From Thiobacillus sp. SCUT-2 (GTDB lineage: Bacteria; Pseudomonadota; Gammaproteobacteria; Burkholderiales; Thiobacillaceae), in NCBI RefSeq assembly GCF_035621355.1, contig NZ_CP141769.1:1054001-1118000 (forward strand): a stretch of DNA of 64,000 bases. The letters are read 5' to 3'. Shown in pieces: positions 9,779 to 17,129 of the stretch. Position 1 is the stretch's first letter; each line of letters starts with the position of its first letter. The position numbers and the translations under genes are program-made. The notes beneath the pieces are model-generated. The model saw only the letters and a list, made by a program, of their open reading frames with translations. It ran no database searches and was not told the origin of the DNA.

Positions 9779-9901
9779 AGCGCGGGCGCTTTCAATCGCG
9801 GGAATAGCAGGCGGATTCGGGCGCTTATCGACCTTATGGCTTGCGGCGGCCCTGATAAGGTGGGCACGTGGAAAACCGCCTGACGAGGCAAGGAGGGCAC
9901 G

Positions 9902-10261
9902 ATGAGCGTAGGCATGATCGATACGAGCAAGATCGAGGCCATGGTGGCGCAGCTCCGGGCTGCAGCCGCAAAGGCCAGCCCGGCGGGAGCCAGCCCGGTC
10001 GGCGAGGGCGCGCTCCAGGCGCGGCCGGCGGCCGGGGCGGTCGACTTCTCCTCGGCCCTGAAATCCTCGCTCGACCAGGTCAACCAGTCGCAGCTGCAGG
10101 CGCAGCAGCTGGCCGAGCGTTACGAGCTGGGCGACAGCAAGGTCAGCCTCTCCGACGCCATGATCGCCCTGCAGAAATCCAGCATCGCCTTCCAGCAGAC
10201 CGTCCAGGTCCGCAACAAGCTCGTTTCCGCCTATCAGGAAATCATGAACATGCCGGTGTGA
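9902..10261 (+). CDS. fliE: FliE, basal-body MS-ring/rod junction protein
   Basis: FliE joins the MS ring to the proximal rod and is the first protein exported by the apparatus. The product has 119 residues with a variable Ala/Gly N-terminal 50 residues. The conserved C-terminal helices include DFSSALKSSLDQVNQSQLQA and end in the family signature RNKLVSAYQEIMNMPV. GGAGGGCACG precedes the ATG. It is transcribed alone and divergently from fliF, as in enterobacteria. Confidence 0.96.
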   Translation: MSVGMIDTSKIEAMVAQLRAAAAKASPAGASPVGEGALQARPAAGAVDFSSALKSSLDQVNQSQLQAQQLAERYELGDSKVSLSDAMIALQKSSIAFQQTVQVRNKLVSAYQEIMNMPV

Positions 10262-10269
10262 GGGGGGCG

Positions 10270-10325
10270 GTAAGTGGTAAGTGGTAAGTGGCAAGCGGCA
10301 AGCGGTGAGCGGTGAGCTGTGAGCG
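10270..10325. repeat. Heptamer tandem repeat, left arm (8 units)
   Basis: Eight consecutive 7-base units drift from GTAAGTG (three) through GCAAGCG (two) to GTGAGCG/GTGAGCT (three). They lie just downstream of the fliE stop. The last units are the reverse complement of the CGCTCAC units of the right arm at 10364-10440, so the two arrays can form a long imperfect hairpin between the convergent genes fliE and cheV. Confidence 0.9.
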
Positions 10326-10363
10326 GTTAGGGCAGGGCCGAGGGAGATCGCCTAATCCGATCC

Positions 10364-10440
10364 TGCTCACTGCTCACTGCTCACTGCTCCCCGCTCACTG
10401 CTCACTGCTCCCCGCTCCCCGCTCCCCGCTCCCCGCTCCC
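10364..10440. repeat. Heptamer tandem repeat, right arm (11 units)
   Basis: Eleven 7-base units alternate TGCTCAC, TGCTCCC, CGCTCAC and CGCTCCC, ending 4 bases before the cheV stop codon. They are inverted relative to the left arm (10270-10325) with 38 bases between. The units grade from CAC-ending to CCC-ending across the array, as expected of slippage with drift. A role as a bidirectional terminator is possible but not shown. Confidence 0.9.
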
Positions 10441-10444
10441 CGCC

Positions 10445-11419
10445 TCAGTGAACCGCCGCCTGGGCGACCGATTGCAGCGCGCTGCGCAGCGCGTTCGCCA
10501 GTTCTTCCGCGGCGAATTTCGCCACATAGGCGTCGGCGCCGACCTTCCTGACATGCGCCTCGTTGGTCGATCCGGTCAGCGAGGAGTGGATCACCACCGG
10601 AAGATTGCCGAAGCGCGCGTCCTGCTTGATGTTGCGCGTCAGCGTGAAACCGTCCATCTCGGGCATTTCGAGGTCGGTCAGCACGAGGGCGACGCGGTCG
10701 TACACGGTCTGGCCCTCTTGCTCCGACTTGGCCGCGATCGCCTGCAGCTGGTCCCAGGCGTCCTTGCCGTTCTTGCACATGAGAAAGGGCAGGCCCATGG
10801 ATTCGAGGCCCTGCTCGATCATGGTGCGCGCGATCAGCGAATCGTCGGCCGCCAGGATGATCGTCCCGGGCTTGATCTCGACGTGCGGGGGCATGCCATC
10901 ACTGCCGGATTCCTCCTCGGTCGGCGGCATCACCTGGCGCAGGATCGTCTCGACGTCGAGCACCTGGGCCAGGCGGTCGTTGTTATCGGCGTCCAGGCGG
11001 GCGATGCTGGTCACCATGCCGCTGGCGCCCTTGCCCTCGGCCGACAGCACCTGGCGCCAGTCGAGGCGCACGATGTCCTCGACCGATTCGACCGCGAAGG
11101 CCTGCGTGCTGCGCGCGTATTCGGTGATCAGCAGGATGTTCAGCCCCGTCTTGGGCGTGCAGCCCGCGACACCGGGCAGGTCGATGACCGGCAGGATCTG
11201 GCCGCGCAGGTCGACCATCCCCATCATGTACTGGGGCGATCCGGCGACCGCGGTGATGGCCGGCATCGGGATGATCTCGCGGATCTTGAACACGTTGATG
11301 CCGAACAGCTCGCTGTGCCCGAGCCCGGGGTCCTCACCCAGCCTGAACAGCAGCAACTCCAGCTTGTTCGAGCTGGTGAGGTTGGTGCGTTCGTCGATTT
11401 CCTGCTGGATGGTTTGCAT
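10445..11419 (-). CDS. cheV: CheV, chemotaxis coupling protein with receiver domain
   Basis: CheV couples chemoreceptors to CheA and adapts through phosphorylation. The 324-residue product has an N-terminal CheW-like domain (about 15-165, with VAGSPQYMMGMVDLRGQILP and DLPGVAGC). A C-terminal receiver domain (about 183-315) begins IILAADDSLIARTMIEQ and has the phospho-acceptor in LVLTDLEMPEMDG. Placement among flagellar genes fits a motility role. Confidence 0.93.
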   Translation of the reverse strand: MQTIQQEIDERTNLTSSNKLELLLFRLGEDPGLGHSELFGINVFKIREIIPMPAITAVAGSPQYMMGMVDLRGQILPVIDLPGVAGCTPKTGLNILLITEYARSTQAFAVESVEDIVRLDWRQVLSAEGKGASGMVTSIARLDADNNDRLAQVLDVETILRQVMPPTEEESGSDGMPPHVEIKPGTIILAADDSLIARTMIEQGLESMGLPFLMCKNGKDAWDQLQAIAAKSEQEGQTVYDRVALVLTDLEMPEMDGFTLTRNIKQDARFGNLPVVIHSSLTGSTNEAHVRKVGADAYVAKFAAEELANALRSALQSVAQAAVH

Positions 11420-11455
11420 GGCGGAGTCTCCTTGTGTCCTGTGCCGGGGCGCCGG

Positions 11456-12220
11456 TCAGAGGGTGTTGCGGCGCGCGCGCTCGATGTTCATCACGAAGCG
11501 TTGCAATTTAGCGGCCATATCGTTGGGTAACTTGATGAACTTGCAGCCCAGCCGCGTCTGGAAGGCACCGTTGTGCAGGCGGATCTGGGCGGAATTGCGC
11601 ACTTCCAGCGAGGTCACGATCGCATCCGTCTCCGGCAGGAGCAGCTTGCAGTCGGCCAGGATGCGGCCGGTCTCGGGTCCCAGGCGGCCGCCGGTTTCGG
11701 CGATGGCGACGCCGCCGCAGCCGATGTCGACGATGTGCGTGACGATGGGATCGGGGTCGTCCGGCGAGAGCGGCGGAACGATGCACTTGACCGGATTCAC
11801 GATCGGCATCGGCACGCGGAAATGCTCGCGCCGCTGCAGGCGGATCAGCGCCTTCGGCAGGGCGATCCGCAGGGCGGGCAGCTTCTCGTATTCGCACAGG
11901 GCCACCGGGCCGGTGTCGAACGAGATCGAGACGCCGTCCATCTGGGTGACGAATTCGGCACCCTTGCCCGACAGCAGCTCGTGGTTGAGGGCGTCGCCGC
12001 GCGCGCTGTCGAGAATCACCGTATTGGCCTGCTCGTTGACTGCGAGCACCGACGTGACGATGATCTGGCGGCTGCCCGGCAGGTCCAGGTTGACGAGCAG
12101 CTTGCGCTTCTGGATCGCGCGCAGCTGGAACAGGATTTCGGCCCGCGAGCGCAGGGTATAGCGCTCGAGCGGGTCGTCACGGGTGTCGGCGGCGGGATGG
12201 GGCGGCGGGGAGATTGCCAT
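11456..12220 (-). CDS. ycgR: YcgR-type PilZ flagellar brake protein
   Basis: YcgR proteins bind cyclic di-GMP and slow the flagellar motor by contacting the rotor. The 254-residue product has the N-terminal YcgR_2 domain (about 18-125, FQLRAIQKRKLLVNLDLPG) and a PilZ domain (about 128-245). The PilZ RxxxR element is present in RLQRREHFRVPMP. The second motif reads DIGCGG, so the usual Ser of DxSxxG is Gly; that may alter c-di-GMP affinity. The nearby GGDEF protein (17130-18716) could supply the ligand. Confidence 0.9.
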   Translation of the reverse strand: MAISPPPHPAADTRDDPLERYTLRSRAEILFQLRAIQKRKLLVNLDLPGSRQIIVTSVLAVNEQANTVILDSARGDALNHELLSGKGAEFVTQMDGVSISFDTGPVALCEYEKLPALRIALPKALIRLQRREHFRVPMPIVNPVKCIVPPLSPDDPDPIVTHIVDIGCGGVAIAETGGRLGPETGRILADCKLLLPETDAIVTSLEVRNSAQIRLHNGAFQTRLGCKFIKLPNDMAAKLQRFVMNIERARRNTL

Positions 12221-12225
12221 GCGGA

Positions 12226-12519
12226 TCAGGGAGTGGGCGGCGGCAGGGCCGGTTGATCGGATTCTTCCAGGCGGTAGAGCCAGGCGAGCAGCTCGGCGAC
12301 CGCGACGTAGAGCTGGGGCGGAATATGGCTGTCGAGGTCGATCTGCATCAGCAGCGCCAGCAGCTCGCGCGACTCGTGGACGTACACGCCCGACGCGCGC
12401 GCGCGCTCGATGATGCTGTCGGCCAGGATGCCGCGCCCCTTGGCGACCACGCGCGGCGCGGCATCGCCGGCGCGGTAGGCGAGTGCGGCTGCGGCGCGCT
12501 GCTTGTCAGGCGCCGGCAT
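12226..12519 (-). CDS. FlhB C-terminal-domain homologue (FhlB-like)
   Basis: This 97-residue protein resembles only the cytoplasmic tail of FlhB, the export-specificity switch: the core reads APRVVAKGRGILADSIIERA, then HESRELLALLMQIDLDSHIP. It starts after the point where the NPTH self-cleavage motif would be, and has no membrane segments. Such stand-alone FlhB tails occur in several flagellated proteobacteria and can partly replace the cleaved FlhB tail. It overlaps the FliK-like gene upstream by 14 bases, so the two are probably coupled; a joint role in export switching is an inference. Confidence 0.8.
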   Translation of the reverse strand: MPAPDKQRAAAALAYRAGDAAPRVVAKGRGILADSIIERARASGVYVHESRELLALLMQIDLDSHIPPQLYVAVAELLAWLYRLEESDQPALPPPTP

Positions 12520-13597
12520 CGCGTTGCACCGTGAGGCTCTGCACGCTGCAGCCCGCGCCGGCGAGCTGGCTGGCGAGGCGCGCCTGGTTCTGCTGCAGCA
12601 GCGGTGCGACCTCGGGCTGCTCCGGCACCATCCGGATGCTGAAGGCCTGGTTCGCATCGAGCCGGATGTGGACGGTCAGTGCGCCCAGCCTGGGCAGCGT
12701 CAGGCGGAGCTGGGATTCCCAGCCCGTGCCGCCGGCGTCGGCTGGCGCTGCCGGGTTGCGCGCGTGCCCGTCTTCGGGTTCCTGGCGGATCTGCCACTCC
12801 AGCGGCTGGCCCGGCCACACTTCACCGCGCCAGACGAACTGCGGCGACTCCAGCACCTGCAATTGCTGCGCCAGCAGCGCATGCAGCGGGGTGAGCGCTT
12901 TCGCCGCGGCGCCTTCGCCGGCCGCGCCCGTCGCGCCGGCCAGGGAGGCCGCGGCGGCCTCGGCCGTCCTGGCAGCGACGGGGGCGGCCTCGTGCGGCGC
13001 GGCGGAGGGCAGGGCGGCGCCGGCCTGGCGGGCGGCATCGGCCACGGCCAGGCGGTTCTGCGGTTCCTGCATCAGGCCCTCCAGGCTGTCCTGGCCGACC
13101 GCCCAGTCCGCCAGATGCGACTCGTAGAAGAGGCCGCTGCGGACCAGTGCGGTACGCAGCGCAAGGGCAAGCTCGGCGGGATGCACGACGGGCTGCCCGA
13201 GCAGCGGGCCGGGCGGGGTGACGGTCGGCGGCGTCGGGCGGGCCGGCAGGCGCTGCACCAGGTCGCTCAGCAGGCGGGCGGCCTGGCTCAGCTGCGGCGC
13301 TTCGCCGGTGCTGCCCTCCGGGTTTTCGAGCAGGAAGACCGGCTGCGGCGCATGGCCGGCGAAGCGCAGGCGCAGGGTATCGCCGGCCGCCGGTGGCTGC
13401 GGCAGCCGCATCGCGACGGTCTGACCCTCGATGTCGACCAGCGTGATGCCCTTGGAGACGCCCTTCACCAGTCCGGTGAGCGCCTGTCCGACAGGCAGGT
13501 TGTCGAAGGCCGGATGCGGCGCGGCCTGGTCGCGCTCGATCGCGTCCAGCACGGGCTGGATGGCGACGATGCGCGACAGGGCCAGGGCCGGATACAT
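12506..13597 (-). CDS. Second FliK-like protein (hook-length control C-terminal domain)
   Basis: The 363-residue product begins MYPALALSRIVAIQPV. Its C-terminal part (about 275-355) has a FliK-type fold: ESQLRLTLPRLGALTVHIRL, then a helix with VAPLLQQNQARLASQLAGAG. The middle is Ala/Pro-rich. It differs from the canonical fliK at 3276-4514, so this genome has two. It sits between fliT and the FlhB-tail gene, an arrangement suggesting a partner pair acting on the export switch. The start at 13597 removes an arginine-rich out-of-character extension that overlaps fliT. Confidence 0.75.
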   Translation of the reverse strand: MYPALALSRIVAIQPVLDAIERDQAAPHPAFDNLPVGQALTGLVKGVSKGITLVDIEGQTVAMRLPQPPAAGDTLRLRFAGHAPQPVFLLENPEGSTGEAPQLSQAARLLSDLVQRLPARPTPPTVTPPGPLLGQPVVHPAELALALRTALVRSGLFYESHLADWAVGQDSLEGLMQEPQNRLAVADAARQAGAALPSAAPHEAAPVAARTAEAAAASLAGATGAAGEGAAAKALTPLHALLAQQLQVLESPQFVWRGEVWPGQPLEWQIRQEPEDGHARNPAAPADAGGTGWESQLRLTLPRLGALTVHIRLDANQAFSIRMVPEQPEVAPLLQQNQARLASQLAGAGCSVQSLTVQRDAGA

Positions 13598-13608
13598 GGC
13601 CGGCGGCG

Positions 13609-13938
13609 TCAGACCCGTTGCGCGCCGTAGGCCTCGGCGCTGCGGCGGGCGGTGCGCATCATGCCGAGGCGCTCCTCCAGTTCGTGCAGGCGCGGCTCGG
13701 TCAGCGCGCGGATCTGGGCGTCGTTCTGCAGGATGGTGCGGATGATCGCGACCTTGGCACGCTGCTCGGGTTCGCTCAGGCGCACCGGCGTGGCCTGCAT
13801 CAGGCTGCCCACGAATCCCTTGCAGCGCTGCTCGAGCGCGGCCAGATGGTCCCATTCGCCCTGGCGCGCGGCCATCAGCATGCTGCCGCTCAGTTCGGAG
13901 AGCGTTTCATAGGTGGCGAGCATTTCGTTGCTGGTCAT
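13609..13938 (-). CDS. fliT: FliT, flagellar export chaperone
   Basis: FliT-type proteins are small helical chaperones for the filament cap FliD. The 109-residue product is helical throughout (LATYETLSELSGSMLMAARQ, then VAIIRTILQNDAQIRALTEP), with the expected length and position directly after fliS. Sequence conservation in this family is low, so gene order is important to the call. Confidence 0.85.
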   Translation of the reverse strand: MTSNEMLATYETLSELSGSMLMAARQGEWDHLAALEQRCKGFVGSLMQATPVRLSEPEQRAKVAIIRTILQNDAQIRALTEPRLHELEERLGMMRTARRSAEAYGAQRV

Positions 13939-13952
13939 GAGGATCTCCGGTG

Positions 13953-14384
13953 TCAGGCGGCGATGGAATGGAAGGACGACTCGGGTGCGCCGCGGGGCGC
14001 GCCGATCTGTTGCCAGGCGTCGCGCAGCTCGCGCAGCAGGCCGAGGACTTCCTCGAGCGGCGCGGTCTGGTTGTTGAGGTGGGCGAGCGCCAGCCGCTTC
14101 AGCATGTAGTCGTAGAGCGCATCGAGCTGCTCGGCGATTTCGCCCCCCTGCTTGCGGTCCAGCGCAGCGCGCAGGCCTTCGAGGATGATCGCGCTGGCCT
14201 TGCTGATGGCGGCCGACTTCTTCGCGAGGTCGCCCTGCTCGATGTGCTGGATTGCCAGGCGCACGGAAAGCTCGGCGCCTTCGTAGAGCATGACGATGAG
14301 CCGGTGCGGGCTGGCGGAGGCCACGCCGGTTTCCAGGCCGACGTTGGCGTAGGCATGCGCGGCGGATTTCGATGGTGTGTACAC
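13953..14384 (-). CDS. fliS: FliS, flagellin-specific export chaperone
   Basis: FliS binds the C-terminus of flagellin and prevents its polymerisation in the cytoplasm. The product has 143 residues and the family signatures HAYANVGLETGVASASPHRL (near residue 9) and LIVMLYEGAELSVRLAIQHI. A four-helix bundle with YDYMLKRLALAHLNNQTAPL follows. It lies between fliD and fliT, as usual. Confidence 0.96.
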   Translation of the reverse strand: MYTPSKSAAHAYANVGLETGVASASPHRLIVMLYEGAELSVRLAIQHIEQGDLAKKSAAISKASAIILEGLRAALDRKQGGEIAEQLDALYDYMLKRLALAHLNNQTAPLEEVLGLLRELRDAWQQIGAPRGAPESSFHSIAA

Positions 14385-14405
14385 GTCTGTCCCCTGGTGT
14401 CGAAT

Positions 14406-15824
14406 TTATTTTCCGGAACCGAGTTGCGCGGTCAGATAGGCGCTGGTGCTGTTCATGCTGCTCAGCATCAGGTTGAGGTTGGTGTATTCGGCGGTGTATT
14501 TCTTCTGCAGCGCGTCGAGGCGGCTCTGCAGCCGGTCGATCGCCGTGTTCTGGTCGTCGATGTGCTTCTTGAGGCTCTGGGTGCGCGCGTCGATCAGGCC
14601 GCCGGGATCGAGCGCAGCCTGGGCCCAGGTCTTGAAGCGCGTCGCGAAGCCGGTCGACGACGACAGCAGGTTGGTCACGTCGCTGAAGTTGGCGGAAAGG
14701 GCGCTGTTGAGCATGCCGCTGTCGACCTTCAGAGAGCCGTCCGACTGCAGCGCGATGCCGACCTGCGCCAGCGCCGTCAGGGTGCCGCCCGTCGCCGGGG
14801 TGTTGAAGATGCCGCGCAGCTGGTCCTGCATCAGGCGCAGGGTGCCGTCGCCCGCGAGGGTGCCGCCCTTCTGGCCGTTGCTGGCGTAGGCGGAGCGCGA
14901 CTTGATCTGGCTCGCCAGCGCGTTGTAGGCGTCGGCGAAGCTCGAGGCCGCGCTGTTGATGCCCGCGGTATCGCGGTCGATCGCGAGGCTGATCGGGCTG
15001 GCCGTGGTGTTCTTGAGCGTCATCGTCACGCCCTGGATGGCGCCGCTGACGGTGTTGGTGGCGCTCGTCACCGCGATGCCGTTGACCGTGAGGCTGGCGT
15101 TCTGCGCCGCCTGGGTCTGCGTCAGGTTCTGCGTGCCGGCCGGATCGTAGGCCAGCAGGCCGTCGATCGCGGCGTCGCCGCCGCTGGTGGTGATTTTCAG
15201 GCTGTTGGCGACGCCGGAATTCTTCGACGTCAGCACCAGGTGGTAGGGCGTGCCGCTGCCGTCGTTGACGATGGTCGCGGTGACGCCCAGGCCGGCATTG
15301 TTGATCGCGTCGCGAATGCCGGCCAGCGTATTGTTGGTGCCGTCGATCGTGATGCTCTGGGTGCCGCTGCCGTTCGACGTGAACGCGGCGCCGCTGTACA
15401 CGCCGTTGGTCAGCGTGCCGCCACTGATCGTGCCGAAATCGAAGGTGATCGTCGTCGCGGTGCCGGTGCCGATCGCCACGGTCGTGCTGGCCTGTCCGGC
15501 CGTGAGCAGGTTCTGCGACTGCGCCAGCTTGGTGACATTCACCGAGTAGGTGCCGGGCACGGCGGTGCTGTCTGCGGTCGCGGACAGCACGCCCGTATCC
15601 GACGGCGTGGCGGCCAGCTTCTGCAGGCTGGCGCTGAGGTTGCTCGATGCCGTCTGGAAACCCGATACCAGGCTGCTGAGCGTGCCGAAGGACGAAATCT
15701 TCGATTGCGTGTCGGTGACGTCGGTATTGAGCTTGTCGAGGGGTTGGCGCTCGACCGCCATCAGCTGCGAGACGAGGGTGGGCACGTCGATTGCGGTGGT
15801 CGTCGAAGCCGATACGCTTGCCAT
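14406..15824 (-). CDS. fliD: FliD, flagellar filament cap (HAP2)
   Basis: FliD forms the pentameric cap that helps flagellin monomers add to the tip. The 472-residue product has the N-terminal FliD_N region (about 10-110, DVPTLVSQLMAVERQPLDKL), a middle Thr/Gly/Ser-rich beta domain exposed outside the filament, and the C-terminal FliD_C region (about 235-455). It ends in a coiled coil (AIDRLQSRLDALQKKYTAEY) and a YLTAQLGSGK tail. It heads the fliD-S-T cluster downstream of flaG. Confidence 0.96.
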   Translation of the reverse strand: MASVSASTTTAIDVPTLVSQLMAVERQPLDKLNTDVTDTQSKISSFGTLSSLVSGFQTASSNLSASLQKLAATPSDTGVLSATADSTAVPGTYSVNVTKLAQSQNLLTAGQASTTVAIGTGTATTITFDFGTISGGTLTNGVYSGAAFTSNGSGTQSITIDGTNNTLAGIRDAINNAGLGVTATIVNDGSGTPYHLVLTSKNSGVANSLKITTSGGDAAIDGLLAYDPAGTQNLTQTQAAQNASLTVNGIAVTSATNTVSGAIQGVTMTLKNTTASPISLAIDRDTAGINSAASSFADAYNALASQIKSRSAYASNGQKGGTLAGDGTLRLMQDQLRGIFNTPATGGTLTALAQVGIALQSDGSLKVDSGMLNSALSANFSDVTNLLSSSTGFATRFKTWAQAALDPGGLIDARTQSLKKHIDDQNTAIDRLQSRLDALQKKYTAEYTNLNLMLSSMNSTSAYLTAQLGSGK

Positions 15825-15839
15825 GGTCGATCTCCGGTC

Positions 15840-16190
15840 TCAGGCCTTGTGCTTCAGCAGGAGGCCTTGCTGGAACTGCTCGATGCCGCGCGAAATCGCC
15901 AGGGTTTCCTCGGACGGAAACTGGCGGAGGACTTCGCCGGTGCTGGTGTCGACCATCTTCACCACCGTTCGGTGGGTGTCGTCGTCGACGGTGAACTCCA
16001 GGCTGCGGTTGGATGCCTGCAGCGCCCTGTTGATCGTGGCCACGGCGGCCTTCACTTCTTCCGCGGAAGGCGGCCGCGGCGCGCTGGCAGCAGGCGTGTC
16101 GGCAACAGGCCTGACCGGCTGGGGCGCACCAACGCGCGCGTCCGGCTGCATGGCCGGACCGATTGCGGGGTGGGTCGTCTGGATGATCAT
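15840..16190 (-). CDS. flaG: FlaG family protein
   Basis: FlaG proteins are small flagellar accessory proteins that influence filament length. The product has 116 residues: a Pro/Ala-rich N-terminus (about 1-45), then the conserved FlaG domain with LQASNRSLEFTVDDDTHRTV and the VDTSTGEVLRQFPSEE signature. It is located between fliC and fliD, the standard place. Confidence 0.92.
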   Translation of the reverse strand: MIIQTTHPAIGPAMQPDARVGAPQPVRPVADTPAASAPRPPSAEEVKAAVATINRALQASNRSLEFTVDDDTHRTVVKMVDTSTGEVLRQFPSEETLAISRGIEQFQQGLLLKHKA

Positions 16191-16212
16191 GGTGATCTCC
16201 TTCGCGCTGAAT

Positions 16213-16237
16213 CCCCGGCCGGGGCGGCCGGCCGGGG
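16213..16237 (-). terminator. GC-only hairpin between fliC and flaG
   Basis: Arms CCCCGGCC (16213-16220) and GGCCGGGG (16230-16237) enclose a 9-base loop, 21 bases after the fliC stop. There is no T run after it, so it may be an attenuator or an mRNA 3'-end stabiliser that keeps fliC expression above that of flaG-fliD, rather than a full terminator. Confidence 0.5.
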
Positions 16238-16257
16238 CGTTCTCACTCGACTAGCGA

Positions 16258-16974
16258 TCAGCGCAGCAGCGTCAGCACGCTCTGCGGGTTCTGGTTGGCC
16301 TGCGCCAGCACCGCCATGCCGGCCTGCTGCAGGATGTTGTTCTTGGCCTGGGCGGCGGTCTCGGCCGCGTAGTCGGTGTCCATGACGCGGCTGAAGGAGG
16401 CCGAGTAGTTCACCGAGGCGGTCTGCAGCGTCGCCACGGCCGACGACAGGCCGGCCATGTCGGCACCGAACTTGGCGCGGGCGTTGTTGATCGCGGTCAG
16501 TTCGGTATCGAATGCGCTCAGGTTGGCGAAGGTCGCGGCGGCCGTGAACGTCGTCCCTGCACCGCCGGCCGTCTTGCCGTTCTCGTCGACGGTGACGGCG
16601 GTATCAGCCGTCACCAGGCCGGAGATACGGGTGTTTTCAGCGATCAGCGCCTTCGCCTCGTCGTTGGTGACCGCTTTGGTCTGGATGAAGATCTCGCGCA
16701 GTCGCTGGGTGTTTTCGGTGATCTGGGCCAGGTAGCCGTCGTTGGTCTGGGCGGCGGAGATGCCGTCGTTGGCGTTGCGGATGTACATGTTCGCGCCGCG
16801 GACCTTGGCGTCGAAGTTCGTGGCGATGCCGAGGCCGGTGGCGTCGTCCTTCGCGCTGTTGATGCGCAGGCCGGAGGACAGGCGCTGCTGGGCGGTCTGC
16901 AGGGCCGCGTTGGAGCGGTTCAGGGCCGAACCGGCGAACAGGGCGGCGACGTTGGTGTTGATTACTTGTGCCAT
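16258..16974 (-). CDS. fliC: FliC, flagellin (short form)
   Basis: This is the filament subunit. The 238-residue protein keeps the conserved D0/D1 helices at both ends: MAQVINTNVAALFAGSALNR, then QTAQQRLSSGLRINSAKDDA at the start, and NNILQQAGMAVLAQANQNPQ near the end. Only about 60-70 residues lie between, so the exposed D2/D3 domains of longer flagellins are essentially missing. A clear AAGGAGAAATACC site precedes the ATG. The candidate sigma-28 promoter at 17074-17100 probably drives it. Confidence 0.96.
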   Translation of the reverse strand: MAQVINTNVAALFAGSALNRSNAALQTAQQRLSSGLRINSAKDDATGLGIATNFDAKVRGANMYIRNANDGISAAQTNDGYLAQITENTQRLREIFIQTKAVTNDEAKALIAENTRISGLVTADTAVTVDENGKTAGGAGTTFTAAATFANLSAFDTELTAINNARAKFGADMAGLSSAVATLQTASVNYSASFSRVMDTDYAAETAAQAKNNILQQAGMAVLAQANQNPQSVLTLLR

Positions 16975-17073
16975 GGTATTTCTCCTTTAATGTGGGTCGA
17001 TGGTTCCGGCGTTCATGCCCCACCGGGGTACTCTGCCGTCAACGTTGGTCTGTGCGAACCGCCGTTGTGTGAG

Positions 17074-17100
17074 GAATCGTCGGGGGTCGGAGAAAGTTAA
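17074..17100 (-). promoter_or_regulatory. Sigma-28 (FliA) promoter of fliC
   Basis: The minus strand reads TTAACTTT, 11 bases, then GACGATTC. Compared with the consensus TAAAGTTT-N11-GCCGATAA this matches 6 of 8 and 5 of 8 positions with exactly the right spacing (core GACGAT for GCCGAT). It lies 100 bases before the fliC ATG in an otherwise gene-free leader, the expected place for a class III flagellar promoter. Confidence 0.6.
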
Positions 17101-17129
17101 GGCTCTATTTCGAAAAATCTGCATCGTCG

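Noticed and set aside
9840-9900. A sigma-54 promoter before fliE (GGGCACGTGG)
   Set aside because: The expected TTGC element at the -12 position is missing.
10270-10440. A CRISPR array
   Set aside because: Units are 7 bases, directly tandem and without spacers, and no cas genes are nearby.
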